NCBI GenBank assembly: GCA_033220425.1
Contig: CM065646.1
Location: 4,099,501 to 4,163,500, forward strand
Length of the DNA stretch: 64,000 bases
Reading direction: 5' to 3'
Source: Lepraria neglecta
Lineage: Eukaryota > Ascomycota > Lecanoromycetes > Lecanorales > Stereocaulaceae
The notes beneath the pieces were generated by a model that saw nothing but the letters and a program-made list of their open reading frames with translations, was not told the origin of the DNA and did no database searches. The position numbers and the translations under genes were made by a program. Shown in pieces: positions 21,259 to 31,717 of this stretch (its first letter is position 1; every line of letters begins with the position of its first letter).

Positions 21259-23554
21259 TCATGGTAGATCGCTGACTATAGGATATGCGCCTGGAAGATG
21301 GTAGCGATCGTTGTCGTGGAGCTGGTGTTCGAGATCGGCGTCGTCTGCTATAGCTGACTGGCTAGTGCTCAGCGATAAGGGAGTCGTGGATTGCAAGAGA
21401 TTGTCAAATTCATGATGAAGACCTTCATCTTCCACTAATATCGTTCTCTTTGTTAGATAATCGGCAGGTGTTTGACCATAGTTGTCGCGTAGATTGACGT
21501 CCAAGTTGGCTAAATTGGCCTGTGCTAAGAACTTCATTGTTCTTGATCCCCCAGACCTAGTGGCCATATGCACGATGTTTCTACCATGAACATTTACGAA
21601 ATTGTAGTCTGCGCCGCGTGCCAATAGCAGTGGAACGATACCAAATCGATCAAAGCATACGGCGAAGTGAATTGCTGAGTTTCGCGACGAGTGATTAGAA
21701 GCGTTCACGTCGGCTCCTAGCTCGATCAATCTATGGGCTGTTGATGTAAGGCCCCAGAAGATAGCATTCAGCAGAGGGGTTTCATTGTCTGAATCTTGGA
21801 CATTGACATCGATACCGGCATCAATTAGGAGGTCTACTACCTCGATGTTTCCGGTTCCGTGACATAGCTGATGCAAAGCAGAGCGACCATGATCCGCAGT
21901 TCGAGCATTGATGTCTGCCCCAGCATCCAAAAGTGACTTGCCAATGCCCACATTCTTCACGAAATGTAACGGCGATTGGTTCAAATTGTCCGCCACATTT
22001 GGATCGGCACCAAAAGCAAGCAATGTGTCGACAGCTAATAGATCGTCTCGGATTGCAGCCCAGCACAACGGCGTTCTTCCCCTAGAATCGCCATTGTTGA
22101 TGCTAGCCGTGGATATCTCGAGCTCTGACCTCAGATCTTTGTTGATAAGACCCAGGATGATCTTGTGGAGGATACTAAAGTGCCGAGTCTCAACATAGTC
22201 ACTGTCTGCCAGCATGCTTCCGACGATGCTCGTACTTTCAGGCCCGTATGTTCCCGCAAAAGCTGCTTCCCACAAGAGCTCCGCACCTGTCGTTCCTATC
22301 TCGCTAACCAGATCAGGATCGGTACCTTGTTGGATCAGGAAGCGGCATAATTGAGGATTTTTATGCCCCTTCGCGTAGGTTAACGCGGTCGACCCGCGTG
22401 AATTAACATCGAACGGCGAGGCCTTGCCCTCAGAGAACATTCGTTGCACAGCTAACAGATTGTCGCTATTGGCATAGCGCCACAGCAGATGGCAACTATT
22501 CATTACTCTAGGCATTCGTAGGCGAATGTAGGGACCATTTAAGGCTGTATAATGCATCGCCATGGATATGTATCGGTCCATCAAGTAGCTGGGAAGCTGA
22601 TAAACGAGATTGAGGGATGATTCACTTGATCGGCGACAATTGAACTCATTGCACTCTGGCCGCGTGCCACGATACTGGACGTTAAGATCGCCAAATAAGG
22701 TTCTCATTATCCACGGCGATCTGATACTCGTATGCGTGTGGCATGCGCAGCTACACCAGGCGGCGCATTTTTTCGTAGACGCGTTAGAGTTCGTATAAGT
22801 AACAGGAGACGCGGTCCTGAGGCTCGAAGTTTGTGCAGATGATGCATCTAAAGCAGGTAGGGCGAGCGGAGTTCGGGAGCTCAACTCAGGACGAGGAGAC
22901 AAAGTCTCGCGGGCATCCCTTCCTGGTCGTAGCCCAGCGTTGATTACTGGGCTTGATTGACTTTGTTGGATGTCTCTGGGCGTTCGCTCGAGAATCAACT
23001 CTAGTTGATTAGTGAATCTGTCTTGAGCGGAAATGGACACGTTTAGAGCATCTCCTAGTCGATTTAGCGAGTAGCTATGGTCATAGTGAGCCATAATAGA
23101 ACGGAAATGTCCGAAGACGAATAGAGTATCGGGGGGCTTACACAGATGTAAGATCCAAACGGACAGCCAAGTCAGTCTTGATAATGCGTATATCGTCACG
23201 TAGGGTAACCAAACGCTGCCTGTGCAGAGCCCACAGGAGCTGTGCCTGGCGTGCATTGTTCAACTTTGAGAGATTGAAAGGAGTTGACGCCAGAAGCTTG
23301 TTGATCTCAGCAAATTTGGAGGAAGCACGCTGAACGCAGTCGAACAGGCTTTGACTGTAAAGAGCATGGGGGTTCAACTCCACGAAAGACACGATATCTT
23401 TCAAGAAGGCTTGGATACTCTCCAACTCAGATGCAAGCGCTTCAAGCTCTTTGGGTGCTTTGCGATAACTGTTAAGCTTTTGGATTCCTTTCACAGCTGC
23501 TTCGGTAGCAGCAATAACCGTAAGCAGGCTGGCTGTAAAAGACAATGGATCCAT
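21259..23554 (-). CDS. STAND-type N-terminal domain plus ankyrin repeats
   Basis: Two exons (23142-23554 and 21259-23074) with a 67-nt GT-AG intron give 742 residues. The N-terminus MDPLSFTASLLTVIAATEAA and the helical stretch to about residue 138 match the fungal N-terminal domain of STAND/NLR-like proteins. A Cys/His-rich segment follows (CAAWCSCACHTHTSIRSPW). Residues of about 330-690 form ankyrin repeats: TALTYAKGHKNPQLCRFLIQ, TPLCWAAIRDDLLAVDTLLA, SALHQLCHGTGNIEVVDLLI, NSAIHFAVCFDRFGIVPLLL. No NACHT or NB-ARC P-loop is seen between the two parts, so this is an adaptor-like architecture, probably in self/non-self sensing. The start at MDPLSF is preferred over an upstream Met at 23569 because the family begins there. 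No breaks seen, unlike its neighbours. Confidence 0.85.
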
Positions 23555-23683
23555 TGGGTATACACGCACGAGAAAGCGAGAGAGTCCATGACTATCAAAT
23601 ATTTATATCTTGGAGTATGCCAGTCTAAGTGAGTCATGGCGGGTGGCAAGTACCGACTGTGCCCATAGAATTAGCGAACGCCT

Positions 23684-23774
23684 TGTTGCAATCCGTTATT
23701 TGATTGCTTTCTATACGATTCCAGAAGCCTGGTACTAGCCGTTCTTTGTCCAGCCTATTTGCCACATTGCAACA
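23684..23774 (+). mobile_element. MITE-like element, copy 2 of 3 (internally deleted)
   Basis: 91 bp with the same ends, TGTTGCAAT ... ATTGCAACA, as the copy at 4538. The internal palindromic part (about 50 bp) is missing, so left and right arms are joined directly. Confidence 0.7.
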
Positions 23775-23910
23775 GGTTATGAGCCCGGACAGCGCCTATT
23801 TCGCTGTACCTTTATGGGGAAGGTTCCCTCGCAGCACGGTGTCTGCGCTGTATACGTTCAGCCCTCGGATTTGCTTACTAATCGACTTATAGATAACTAT
23901 GGAGTTAGAA

Positions 23911-23997
23911 TTGCCTCAGTACCAAGCTACCCCCCCCGGCTAACCCGATAGGGGCTTAGCCGGGGGGTAGCTTGGCACGTCTGAGGTACTGAGGCAA
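23911..23997. mobile_element. 87-bp hAT-like MITE with 8-bp target-site duplication
   Basis: The unit is bounded by the inverted repeat TTGCCTCAGTACC ... GGTACTGAGGCAA, and contains an inner inverted pair (CCAAGCTACCCCCC / GGGGGGTAGCTTGG) separated by a short loop. It is flanked on both sides by the perfect direct repeat AGTTAGAA (23903-23910 and 23998-24005). An 8-bp duplication is the hallmark of the hAT superfamily. The unmutated duplication suggests a fairly young insertion. No coding capacity. Confidence 0.85.
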
Positions 23998-24032
23998 AGT
24001 TAGAACTTAGTAGAGGCATCATGGAGGAATTC

Positions 24033-24348
24033 GGCTCCCAGCCAGTTATTTCTAGGAGCATTTTGGTCCGGATACAGGGGAGACACATGGATTCTCAGGC
24101 CTACAACGACCACTCGAGCCCTACACGGTTTTGTAGGCACGGCTCCTCAGCCAGTTGCTACTGAGAGCATTTCGGCCCGGATACAGGGGAGACACGTGGA
24201 TTCTCAGGCCTACGACGACCACTCGAGCCTATATGGTTTTGTAGGCACGGCTCCTCAGTCAGGTACTACTAAGAGCATTTCACTCAAGCCCTAAATCGCT
24301 GTAGGTACGGTCCCCGGTCAGTTGCTACTAGGGACATTCGACTCCAAT
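24033..24348. repeat. Tandem repeat with 108-bp unit
   Basis: Two full units (24033-24140 and 24141-24248) are highly similar, for example both contain atacaggggagacac and cgaccactcgagcc. Two shortened units follow (24249-24308 and 24309-about 24348), each beginning GGTCC/GGCTCC and containing the CAG(T)CAG..TACTA core. It lies between two MITE-like copies. No protein is encoded. Confidence 0.8.
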
Positions 24349-24453
24349 CAGTCAATACGGAGATTATGAACGACCTCTCGGACGCCGACAGATATTTTGG
24401 GTCTAGGATTGAGGGGAGCGCTAGTAGGGATATGTTTCTAGCATCGAGGGGAG

Positions 24454-24593
24454 TGTTGTAATCCGTTACTTGATTACTTTCTATACGATTCCAGAAGCCT
24501 GGTGCTAGCCGTTCTTTGTCTGTCTTGGCTATATATGGGGGGAGCCCCCTATTAGCTAGACATCCTTCCTAGCCTATTTGCCACATTACAACA
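24454..24593 (+). mobile_element. MITE-like element, copy 3 of 3 (RIP-like changes)
   Basis: 140 bp with ends TGTTGTAAT ... ATTACAACA. Compared with the copy at 4538 both ends changed C to T or G to A in CpA/TpG context, and the same change occurs inside (TTGC to TTAC twice, CTATGCG to CTATACG). A palindromic GGGGGAGCCCCC core is retained. Confidence 0.7.
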
Positions 24594-25112
24594 CGCTTTT
24601 TGCCTTTGATGCTAAGAGTGCGTCGCAAGGTTGAAATGGTCGAAGACGAGCAAACGACCCAAGCGAGCCAAGAGCACATGACGTGAGTTGACTATATATC
24701 GGGCAAGTCTACCGAGCACCGCCAAATTTGCATGTATATTTGCATATTTACATGTCTACGTCTATAACGCGCTGCCTAGATACCCTATAGCTCTATCTAT
24801 AGTTGCTTCTAGTATATGGGTAGCTCTGGTGGAGTCTCAGCTATGTAGGTGGCGATGGCGCAGAGCTAAAGCCATCAGTAGCAACCGTCGACAAATCCAT
24901 ATATGTTCAAATACTACTCCGACATCTAATGCGTGCTGTGGTTTAGTAGCAGAATCACAACACAATTGTCAGGCAAAAGCTCCTAGGTTCGGATCTACTA
25001 TATGAATAATAATATTGTAGTAATACTAAGGGCTACGCTGAAGACAAAAAAAAATTCTGCTAACTATGTAATTATACGCTTATTTGCTTATTGGCTTGTT
25101 TGATTGATTGCT

Positions 25113-25663
25113 TGCTAATGCGAACCTAGGCCCAGTTGCAAATTTTTTTTGGACTGGGCCTAGGACGCGACTCGGTGGCGTATATAGCATGCGGCGCTGG
25201 TGAGTATGGCACAGGGTGGGGTCCCCTAGCCGGCGACGTCGGTGGCTGGGACCCAGAAGGTTCTGACAGGACCGTCGCGGACCAAAGGGTCCTAAGGCGA
25301 GGACCTGGCGAATGATCGAAACGATCGCAGCACAAGATGCTTAGATCGCTTTGATCATAAGTCGGATCGCTATGATCGTAAGTCAGATCACTTTGATCAT
25401 TGCGATCATAGAAGTCTTGGCGGGATTTCCTATGTCTATATATGTAGAGCACTGCTCACCACTTGGAGCACCGTGCTCAACTTCCTACTTGCTTGTTTAC
25501 TACATGCGATAGATCTCATACTAGGCACTGAACATATATCATTGATCATATACCAGACCAGCTTAGTGACAACTGAAGCCTGCTTCACTCTCTTGCACGT
25601 CTAGCACCGCCATCCCCATTGAGAATAATCCATATACGATACCGGTACGCACGGTTCGTAACA
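25113..25663 (-). mobile_element. LTR-type fossil, inverted relative to the solo LTR nearby
   Basis: Reading the minus strand from 25663, the sequence starts TGTTACGAACC and follows the solo LTR at 25887-26298 for about 240 bp, then diverges. The two therefore form a large inverted repeat around 25664-25886. The far end is uncertain; 25113 is chosen because GGTTCG...AGCA there resembles an LTR end. A GATC-rich minisatellite-like stretch lies at about 25310-25410. No intact coding. Fossil. Confidence 0.5.
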
Positions 25664-26640
25664 CAACGCCGTATAGATATTATTCTTCGGGAGTTCTGAA
25701 GTTTCTGCCGAGCCTATATAGATAATATTGTAGTATACTCTACTACCCGAGAAGATTATATTAAGTATCTAAAGTCTATCTTTAAGAAGTTCCAGTAGCT
25801 AGGAATTCGGCTGAAGCCTTCTAAAGCGTTTGTTAGGTACCTATCTATAACGCTTTTAGGGTAGAAGGTTAATAGTCTTAGACTCGTGTTACGAACCACG
25901 TTGCGTGCGGTGGTCGTGTATGGATTGATTCTCAATGGGGATGGAGGTGCAGCTAACAAGAGTATGAAGCAGGCTTCAAGTGATGCTAAGCGGGTCTGGT
26001 ATATGATCAGGTGATATATGTTCAGTGCCTAGCCTAAGAGATCTATCGCATGTAGTAAACAATTGAATAGGAAGATTGAGCACGATGCTCCAAGTGGTGA
26101 GCAAGTGCTCGTACATATAGCAATAGGAAATCCCGCCAAGCATCCCATGAACGTTATGAGCGCACGGCGCTCATTGCGCTCATCATTCCTGAGCGCCATG
26201 AGCGCACGGCGCTCGTTGCGCTCATCGCTTTGGTTGCTAGTCCTGTCTGTAGTACCGTGTCCTTCAGGACAGTCCTGTCAGAACCATCGGTTCTAACAAC
26301 TCGCTACGGACAACGAAAAGATTAAGGCCTTATGAGTCCTAAAGTTCCCTGCCAATCTCAGCGAGTTAGAATACTACCTGGGACTCACCGGCTGGCTCCG
26401 AGTCTATATTCCGTACTATGCCCAGATTACGGCGCCTCTGCAAGCCCGGAAAACTAATATACTAAAGGGCTCTCCTAAGGCTAGAAACGCTTAGAAATCC
26501 TTCGTCCAAAGAAAGATCGAGCTACTAACTAAACAGGAATTAGATGTCCTCGGAAATAGTAACCCTAAGTAATTCTTCTTCGCCGCCGAAGCTTTCAGGT
26601 ATTATTAACAAAGTATTAGTAGGCGTCTTTAGTATCGCCG
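25664..26640 (+). mobile_element. Ty3/gypsy-type retrotransposon pol fossil
   Basis: Two pieces of reverse-transcriptase/RNase H-like sequence on the plus strand, 25664-25881 and about 26304-26600, split by a solo LTR insertion. Recognisable short motifs are IKYLKSIFKKFQ and LEYYLGLTGWLR, IPYYAQITAPLQARK, typical of the gypsy RT-to-RNase H junction. AT-rich relic sequence with no clear domain continues to about 27230. The element is broken in many places and lacks gag, integrase and its own paired ends here. Old. Confidence 0.65.
25887..26298 (+). mobile_element. Solo LTR inserted in the gypsy fossil
   Basis: 412 bp starting TGTTACGAACC and ending GGTTCTAACA, so it has TG...CA termini. It is flanked by the 5-bp direct repeat ACTCG (25882-25886 and 26299-26303), the duplication size made by LTR-element integrases. 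The host pol fossil resumes directly after the right copy. Inside, a 29-bp unit beginning ATGAGCGCACGGCGCTC occurs twice (26156 and 26198). Interpreted as a solo LTR left by recombination; younger than the pol fossil it interrupts. Confidence 0.75.
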
Positions 26641-27364
26641 AACTTGTTAGGTACTAGGATATCAGGTGCCGGGAAACGACTGGACTTATTATCTGGAATA
26701 TCAGCGGCGAGAGGTATTTGGTTTGCCTATATTCTTACTTGTCAAGTAGGTATATCTAGTAATTTGCCCTACGTAACGCGGTTGTCGCATTTTTCTGTTT
26801 GGCGGCAAACTGTTGCAGATAACACTTGGCAGGGTTCCTTGGCACGTTATGTTTATTAGTTGGCAAACCGAGCTTAGCTAGAGGATATCTTTTACCACCT
26901 CAGAGACCCTTATATATAGGAGTAGTTATAGGCGTCTAAAGAAGAGATAAATAGTTAGCGATTTACTTATATAGATTTTAGGCAGAAAATAGTTACTTGG
27001 ATATCCTCCTTTTGCACCAAAATTTAGGTATATTCGAAGGATAGCGTAGTTACAATTTAGTCTCTACAAATTTATCTATAGGGTTCTTATATCTTCTCTA
27101 GCGACAGTGACAGCGATATAGAAGAAATTCGGCCATACAGGGACGTTAATAAGGTAGAGAAGCATTACCCTACTAACGGTGCCCCACTCGGTAGCGCCTT
27201 GTTAGTATTACACCCGAGTTTTCAACTTTTGTATATACGGTCAACAGTAGATAGGCCTTGGCGTCGCTGACTTGGACGCGTTCGCGCCTCGGCATCGCCT
27301 TCTAGGGTAGGACGTCAAGCACACTTCATACTGATCTGTCGACCTTCCTAGTGGCACAAACAGA

Positions 27365-29058
27365 ATGGAGACTCGAGAAGTGAGCTCTTCGTTACCACCG
27401 CCAGAATCTCCAAAATCCTTCCATTCCGCCAAAACAATCAGCTCTTCACCCACCCAGCCGAACACTAGTGCCCCCGAACTAGTATACCGCCAAGTTAAGA
27501 CGTTGCCTTATGAGCTCCGGGAGGTCTGCAGGATATACTTTGAAGAGGGTCTCTGTATGTCTCCTGAGGCCTCCGCCCGTATTGCTCTGACTGACCAAAT
27601 GATAAAGATTCTCAAGCTTTGACCCTCCTCACGTCACTACTCACGTCTGGAACCACTTCTTCTGCGCAGCTCCCTGCCATACTCCCACCCCCGCAGCACA
27701 TCGCTCTGATAGCTACGCTAGCCGTCCATCCTACATTGACCACACGAGCAAAGACGTTAGACCGGATTCAAGCTGCCAATCTTGCTCTCGAATATCTTCA
27801 ACTGGTGCTCTATCACATTGGCCCACTTCAGGGCAGCTTAGAGCATGCCTTCGAATTCACTTGCCAAGGCGCATCATATCGTCGTGGCGAGGTAAAGAAG
27901 AAAAAGAGGACTACAGGGGAAAACCAGAGCCTTACTGAGACAGGCTTTGAGGATATCGAGAGCGAGCTGGCAAATACAGGATCCTTGTGGGCACGAGCAG
28001 AAAACTTTTGGCAGGTAGTAGGATGGTCTTTCAACTGCAGTGTTCTGCATAAGAGGCGATGGGAGAGGTGGAGTGCATGGCTCACATACATGGTCCATGT
28101 GCTTGAAGTGGATTGGGAGATCAGGGAACGAATGACAGAAGATGAAGCGAAGGAGAAAAGTCTGATTGTGAGATTTATAGACTCCGGGCGGGCTATTGCG
28201 GGGAGGGAAAGAAAGATCGTGAGAGCTGTCTTTGCGGATGGTCGAACGAAGTCGGTTGCCGAATTCGGTGAGATTTGGAAGAACGAGACCAAGGAGCTGA
28301 AGAAGGACGGGGACGTCAAGAAAGCCGATAAAAAGATCGACATTGAAGCTGATAATTACGGTGACTACATGGAAGATGAGAACGAGGCAGACATGGAAGA
28401 CTCGGCATCGGAAGCCTCAACTCCGCCATCTAATGTGGATAACCATCAGACAGACTCTATTCCGAATGTCGCTGATAGTCTTGGGGGTGTGGATTCAATC
28501 AGCCTCCGTTTTCGGCTTCTATCACTGCTCTCTAAAGTATCAGCTTTCGTTCCCGAAGCCTTTACGTCTCTGAACACCCTCTACGACACCTATCTCGAAT
28601 ATATTCGATCACTACCTATGCCCGCCTTCTTCCTTATCATTTCACCTCCAATCCTAAGTCATTTCGCCCCCGCCGCAGCTCATACACTTACCCAGTACAT
28701 ACTTCAGTCAATAATCGCAGCGTCTGCACCCAGTCCACCAAACGACGATCTTTCACAAGTCGAACTGGAGGCAAGCTATCTGCCCTTCGCGGCGAATACG
28801 AGCAGTATCGTCGACAATACTAAAGTGAGTCTGTGCGTGGAAACCTTGCTGCGGCTGCTGGATGCGCATTCTGATGATGGCCTGGTGTGGACTCCAAAAC
28901 TGCACGAGGCGGCGGAGGCAGGCATAAAGGCTAGGTTCACCAAAGCGAAGAAGACGCAGAGTAAAAGAGGCACTGAGGGGGACGGGGGATGCGATGGGAT
29001 GTGGCTAGGAGCAAGTGCAGAAAGAATTAGAGCTCTGATTGCTATGGCGAGACACTAG
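27365..29058 (+). CDS. Conserved fungal protein of unknown function
   Basis: Exon 1 (27365-27554) and exon 2 (27617-29058) join in phase across a 62-nt GTATGT...CTCAAG intron, giving 543 residues with FEEGL running into SLTLLTSLL. The N-terminus is Ser/Pro-rich. A well-ordered block around residues 140-200 (ENFWQVVGWSFNCSVLHKRR, WERWSAWLTYMVHVLEVDWE) looks strongly conserved. Residues of about 255-310 are acidic and Lys-rich (KKADKKIDIEADNYGDYMED), a likely disordered or nuclear-type linker, followed by a helical C-terminal part (RLLSLLSKVSAFVPEAFTSL). I recognise the style of a Pezizomycotina-conserved protein but cannot assign a function. No signal peptide or membrane segment. Codes cleanly throughout. 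Confidence 0.8.
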
Positions 29059-29488
29059 GGAGTCGGATCTCCGGATTGTACGACCATCATGTTAAATCGT
29101 TGTACTTGACTAACTCGGCTAGCGAACGATTACTACATCTTCACAATAATTTCGATAATTAACTGCATATGAACGAAAGATGCTTGGAGTTTTGCGCTAA
29201 GAAGACACAATTGTGCCTAACCTTTGAGTCCTCGACCTGTCAATTCCGGCTCTTGCAACCAAAAAAAAAGTCAACATGGCCTGCAGTGTATACAATCATC
29301 AACTGGACGAAGGCATCCTCGGGAAGCCATTTGCCCAGCAGCTTTTGAGGCGTGATTCACCCTGCGATCACTATCCTGTAGCGCAAGAAAGCATTTCCCA
29401 AGCTGATCATGACTTGCTATATAATATTGATACTCCTTCAGTGGATTAAGTCATCAACATAATGCTCATGTCTTCTAAAATGAATTAC
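29059..29488. other. Intergenic stretch, nothing recognised
   Basis: Shared 3' flank of the conserved gene and the P450 relic. No gene or repeat seen; a short poly-A run lies at about 29262-29270. Confidence 0.4.
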
Positions 29489-31036
29489 TCAAGCTACCTC
29501 AGCTTGTGGCCTAGCCCTCACCGGAAGCGGGCCTGAATTAAAAATGAACTTCTCCTCCAGCACTATCTCGAAACCAGGCGTGGCGAGTTCCAATCAAAAG
29601 CCAGCACCATAGCAGAAATGGCGAGACTCATCTGCATGTACGCCAAATTCCTGCCAATACACGCCCTCCCATCGAGACTGAATGGAAGATAGTAGTCTTT
29701 CAGATTTCTATTCTCCTCCTCTGTTGTAGCTGGATTCTCCGGCAACCACCGCTCGGGTACGTGTTTGGATTCATCTTTGAATAGAGTCTCGTTGCACTGA
29801 ATGGTATAGACTGGAGCCGAAATGGTCACTCCACAAGGAATGTGGTGGCCGACTATGGTTGCACCCTCTCCCAACGTGCGGCGGGGAAGCCCAAAGCCAA
29901 TGGGCGCATATAGGCGCATAGACTCATCAAGGCAGGCTTTGAGGTATGGAATATTCTTCACAGAGTTGTAGGAAGCAACGACGGACGTTACTTCCTCCGT
30001 GGGTAGAGTCTTTTGGAGTATCTCACGAAGTGTGCGCTGCTTTTCTGGATTGGCTGCGAGCAGGAACATGGTGTACGCCAGAGCCGACTGCGTGGTATCG
30101 CTGCCTGCGCTAAGCATGACTTGGTTCTCCACGATAATCTCAGACATCTTCATCGGGACCGGTCGCTTATCCGTCGTTGTGATAGGGAAATGGGAAAACA
30201 AATTGCGCCCTGCTGGAGGCGAGCTCATGCGTTCCATGATCTTGAACCGTGTCATGGATCCAAAGTTCTCAGCGCACTAACCTGCCCAGGTCCTCCTAAA
30301 GATCCTCCTGCCTAGGATATACCACTTTAGGGGAAGGTGCGCTAACCGCGTGGTGAAGGCGACTCCGGTGTGGAATGTTTCCATCGCGTGAACTGGCATG
30401 ACGGTGCCTTCTGCCGTACGGGTAAAGCAAGTATCATCTCCTCTGTCTAGGAAGCCAAAATCTGATGACCAGCACATACTGCCCATGGTATCAAAAGAGA
30501 ACATGTTGAACCAGGGCCGAAGATCGAACGCGCCAATAACGACAGCATATTTGTCCACGCTTGACAGCATTTCTCCTTGAGACTTTATCCTCAGTGCATG
30601 AAGCAGTTTGCGCGTTAGCAGTGCAATGCGTGGCTCCATCACAACCACCTCCTTCGGCGAGAAAAAATTTGACAAATTCCTGCGTTTTTGCGAATGCAAC
30701 CGTCTTGTCTGTTGTTGTAGCCATTGAAGGATTACCTGCAGCGAGATTTTCGTACCATTGGTCTTTGATCGCGGGTGTGCTATGTCCATATATCTCTTTG
30801 TATGCCGCAGGGTCGGCGAAGGATATGTGATTAGGTGCTATGCGTAAAATGGGACCAAGCATTCTGTGGGCTTTGTCAACCGCGATGTACCTTTTCCCGA
30901 AATAGTTGTGGTACATCAGCCATAGTGGCGTGAGAGCTGCTACTGAAGGTGAAATGAAACGACGAGGTTTCCTTGGGTCGTGGCCATAGGCGATGAAGGG
31001 TTGCAGTAGGATTACTCCTATTGGACCTGCAAGCAC
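29489..31036 (-). pseudogene. Cytochrome P450 monooxygenase, decayed
   Basis: Nearly full-length fungal P450. Visible parts are an N-terminal block (HRMLGPILRIAPNHISFADP), a middle block (RPWFNMFSFDTMGSMCWSSD), the I-helix AGSDTTQSALAY, the E-x-x-R helix DESMRLYAP, and the heme-binding loop PFSLDGRACIGRNLAYMQM with the Cys ligand. The usual F-S-x-G-x-R order is F-S-L-D-G-R here. The frame shifts at about 30685 (between DKTV and HSQKRRNLSNFF), a TAG follows TWAG at about 30280, and a shift near 29575 separates FDW from the tail ELATPGFEIVLEEK that ends at 29489. The N-terminal membrane anchor exon was not located with certainty. Three breaks in one gene indicate a pseudogene. Substrate unknown. 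Confidence 0.8.
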
Positions 31037-31717
31037 GAAAACTGTGGAATGTCAGCCCAGTCTGTTGATTTTGTCGTTTCTCCTATTACTGACTTGAAAT
31101 CGACATGATGAAGGCAGTATCAAAAACCTGAAGTGAACAGGGCGATATTTGGTGAGCACCAACGAGTAGATAGATTTCGATATGAAAGTTCAGGTGTCCC
31201 TCCAATACAGCCACATTTCTCAAGTCCCTTATATTTGCAACGTGCTTACCAACAAGCAGAATTCGGCGTATCAAACGCGCCGCATGCACTTTCTCCAGGC
31301 TACCCTATTGCTTGTGAGGATCTTGGCAACTCGGGGAAATTCTCGAAAACGTAGGTCGGAAGCAGCTTCCTCCAAGCTGACGAACGCAACCCCACGCCCT
31401 ATCACTCCATCCGCAAAAATGCTGGAAGTTCAGGACATGCCAATCCACCGGCTTGCTAATGGCGGAGAAAGGCCAAAAGTGAGCAAGAGAGCTTCGAGTG
31501 AGCTAGGCACCCTTCAGACGTGTCTCGAATAGCATTTCGGTGATCAAGTAAATTCTTCGACAAATGCGTTCCCGTCAGCGCGGCAGCCGAGCAAAGATCT
31601 CTCAATTGACTGCAGCCTAAGGCTTCCATGCTGCTCAGGATTCCGCATCCTCTCCAGCGCTCCAAAACTCCGCCAACGTTCTGCTCATAGAGGCCACTCC
31701 CCAGAATCTAATCCACA

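Noticed and set aside
25882-26303. Treating the inverted LTR pair as one long-terminal-inverted-repeat DNA transposon
   Set aside because: The right arm has its own 5-bp duplication and TG...CA ends, and the spacer is gypsy pol sequence, so two independent LTR insertions fit better.
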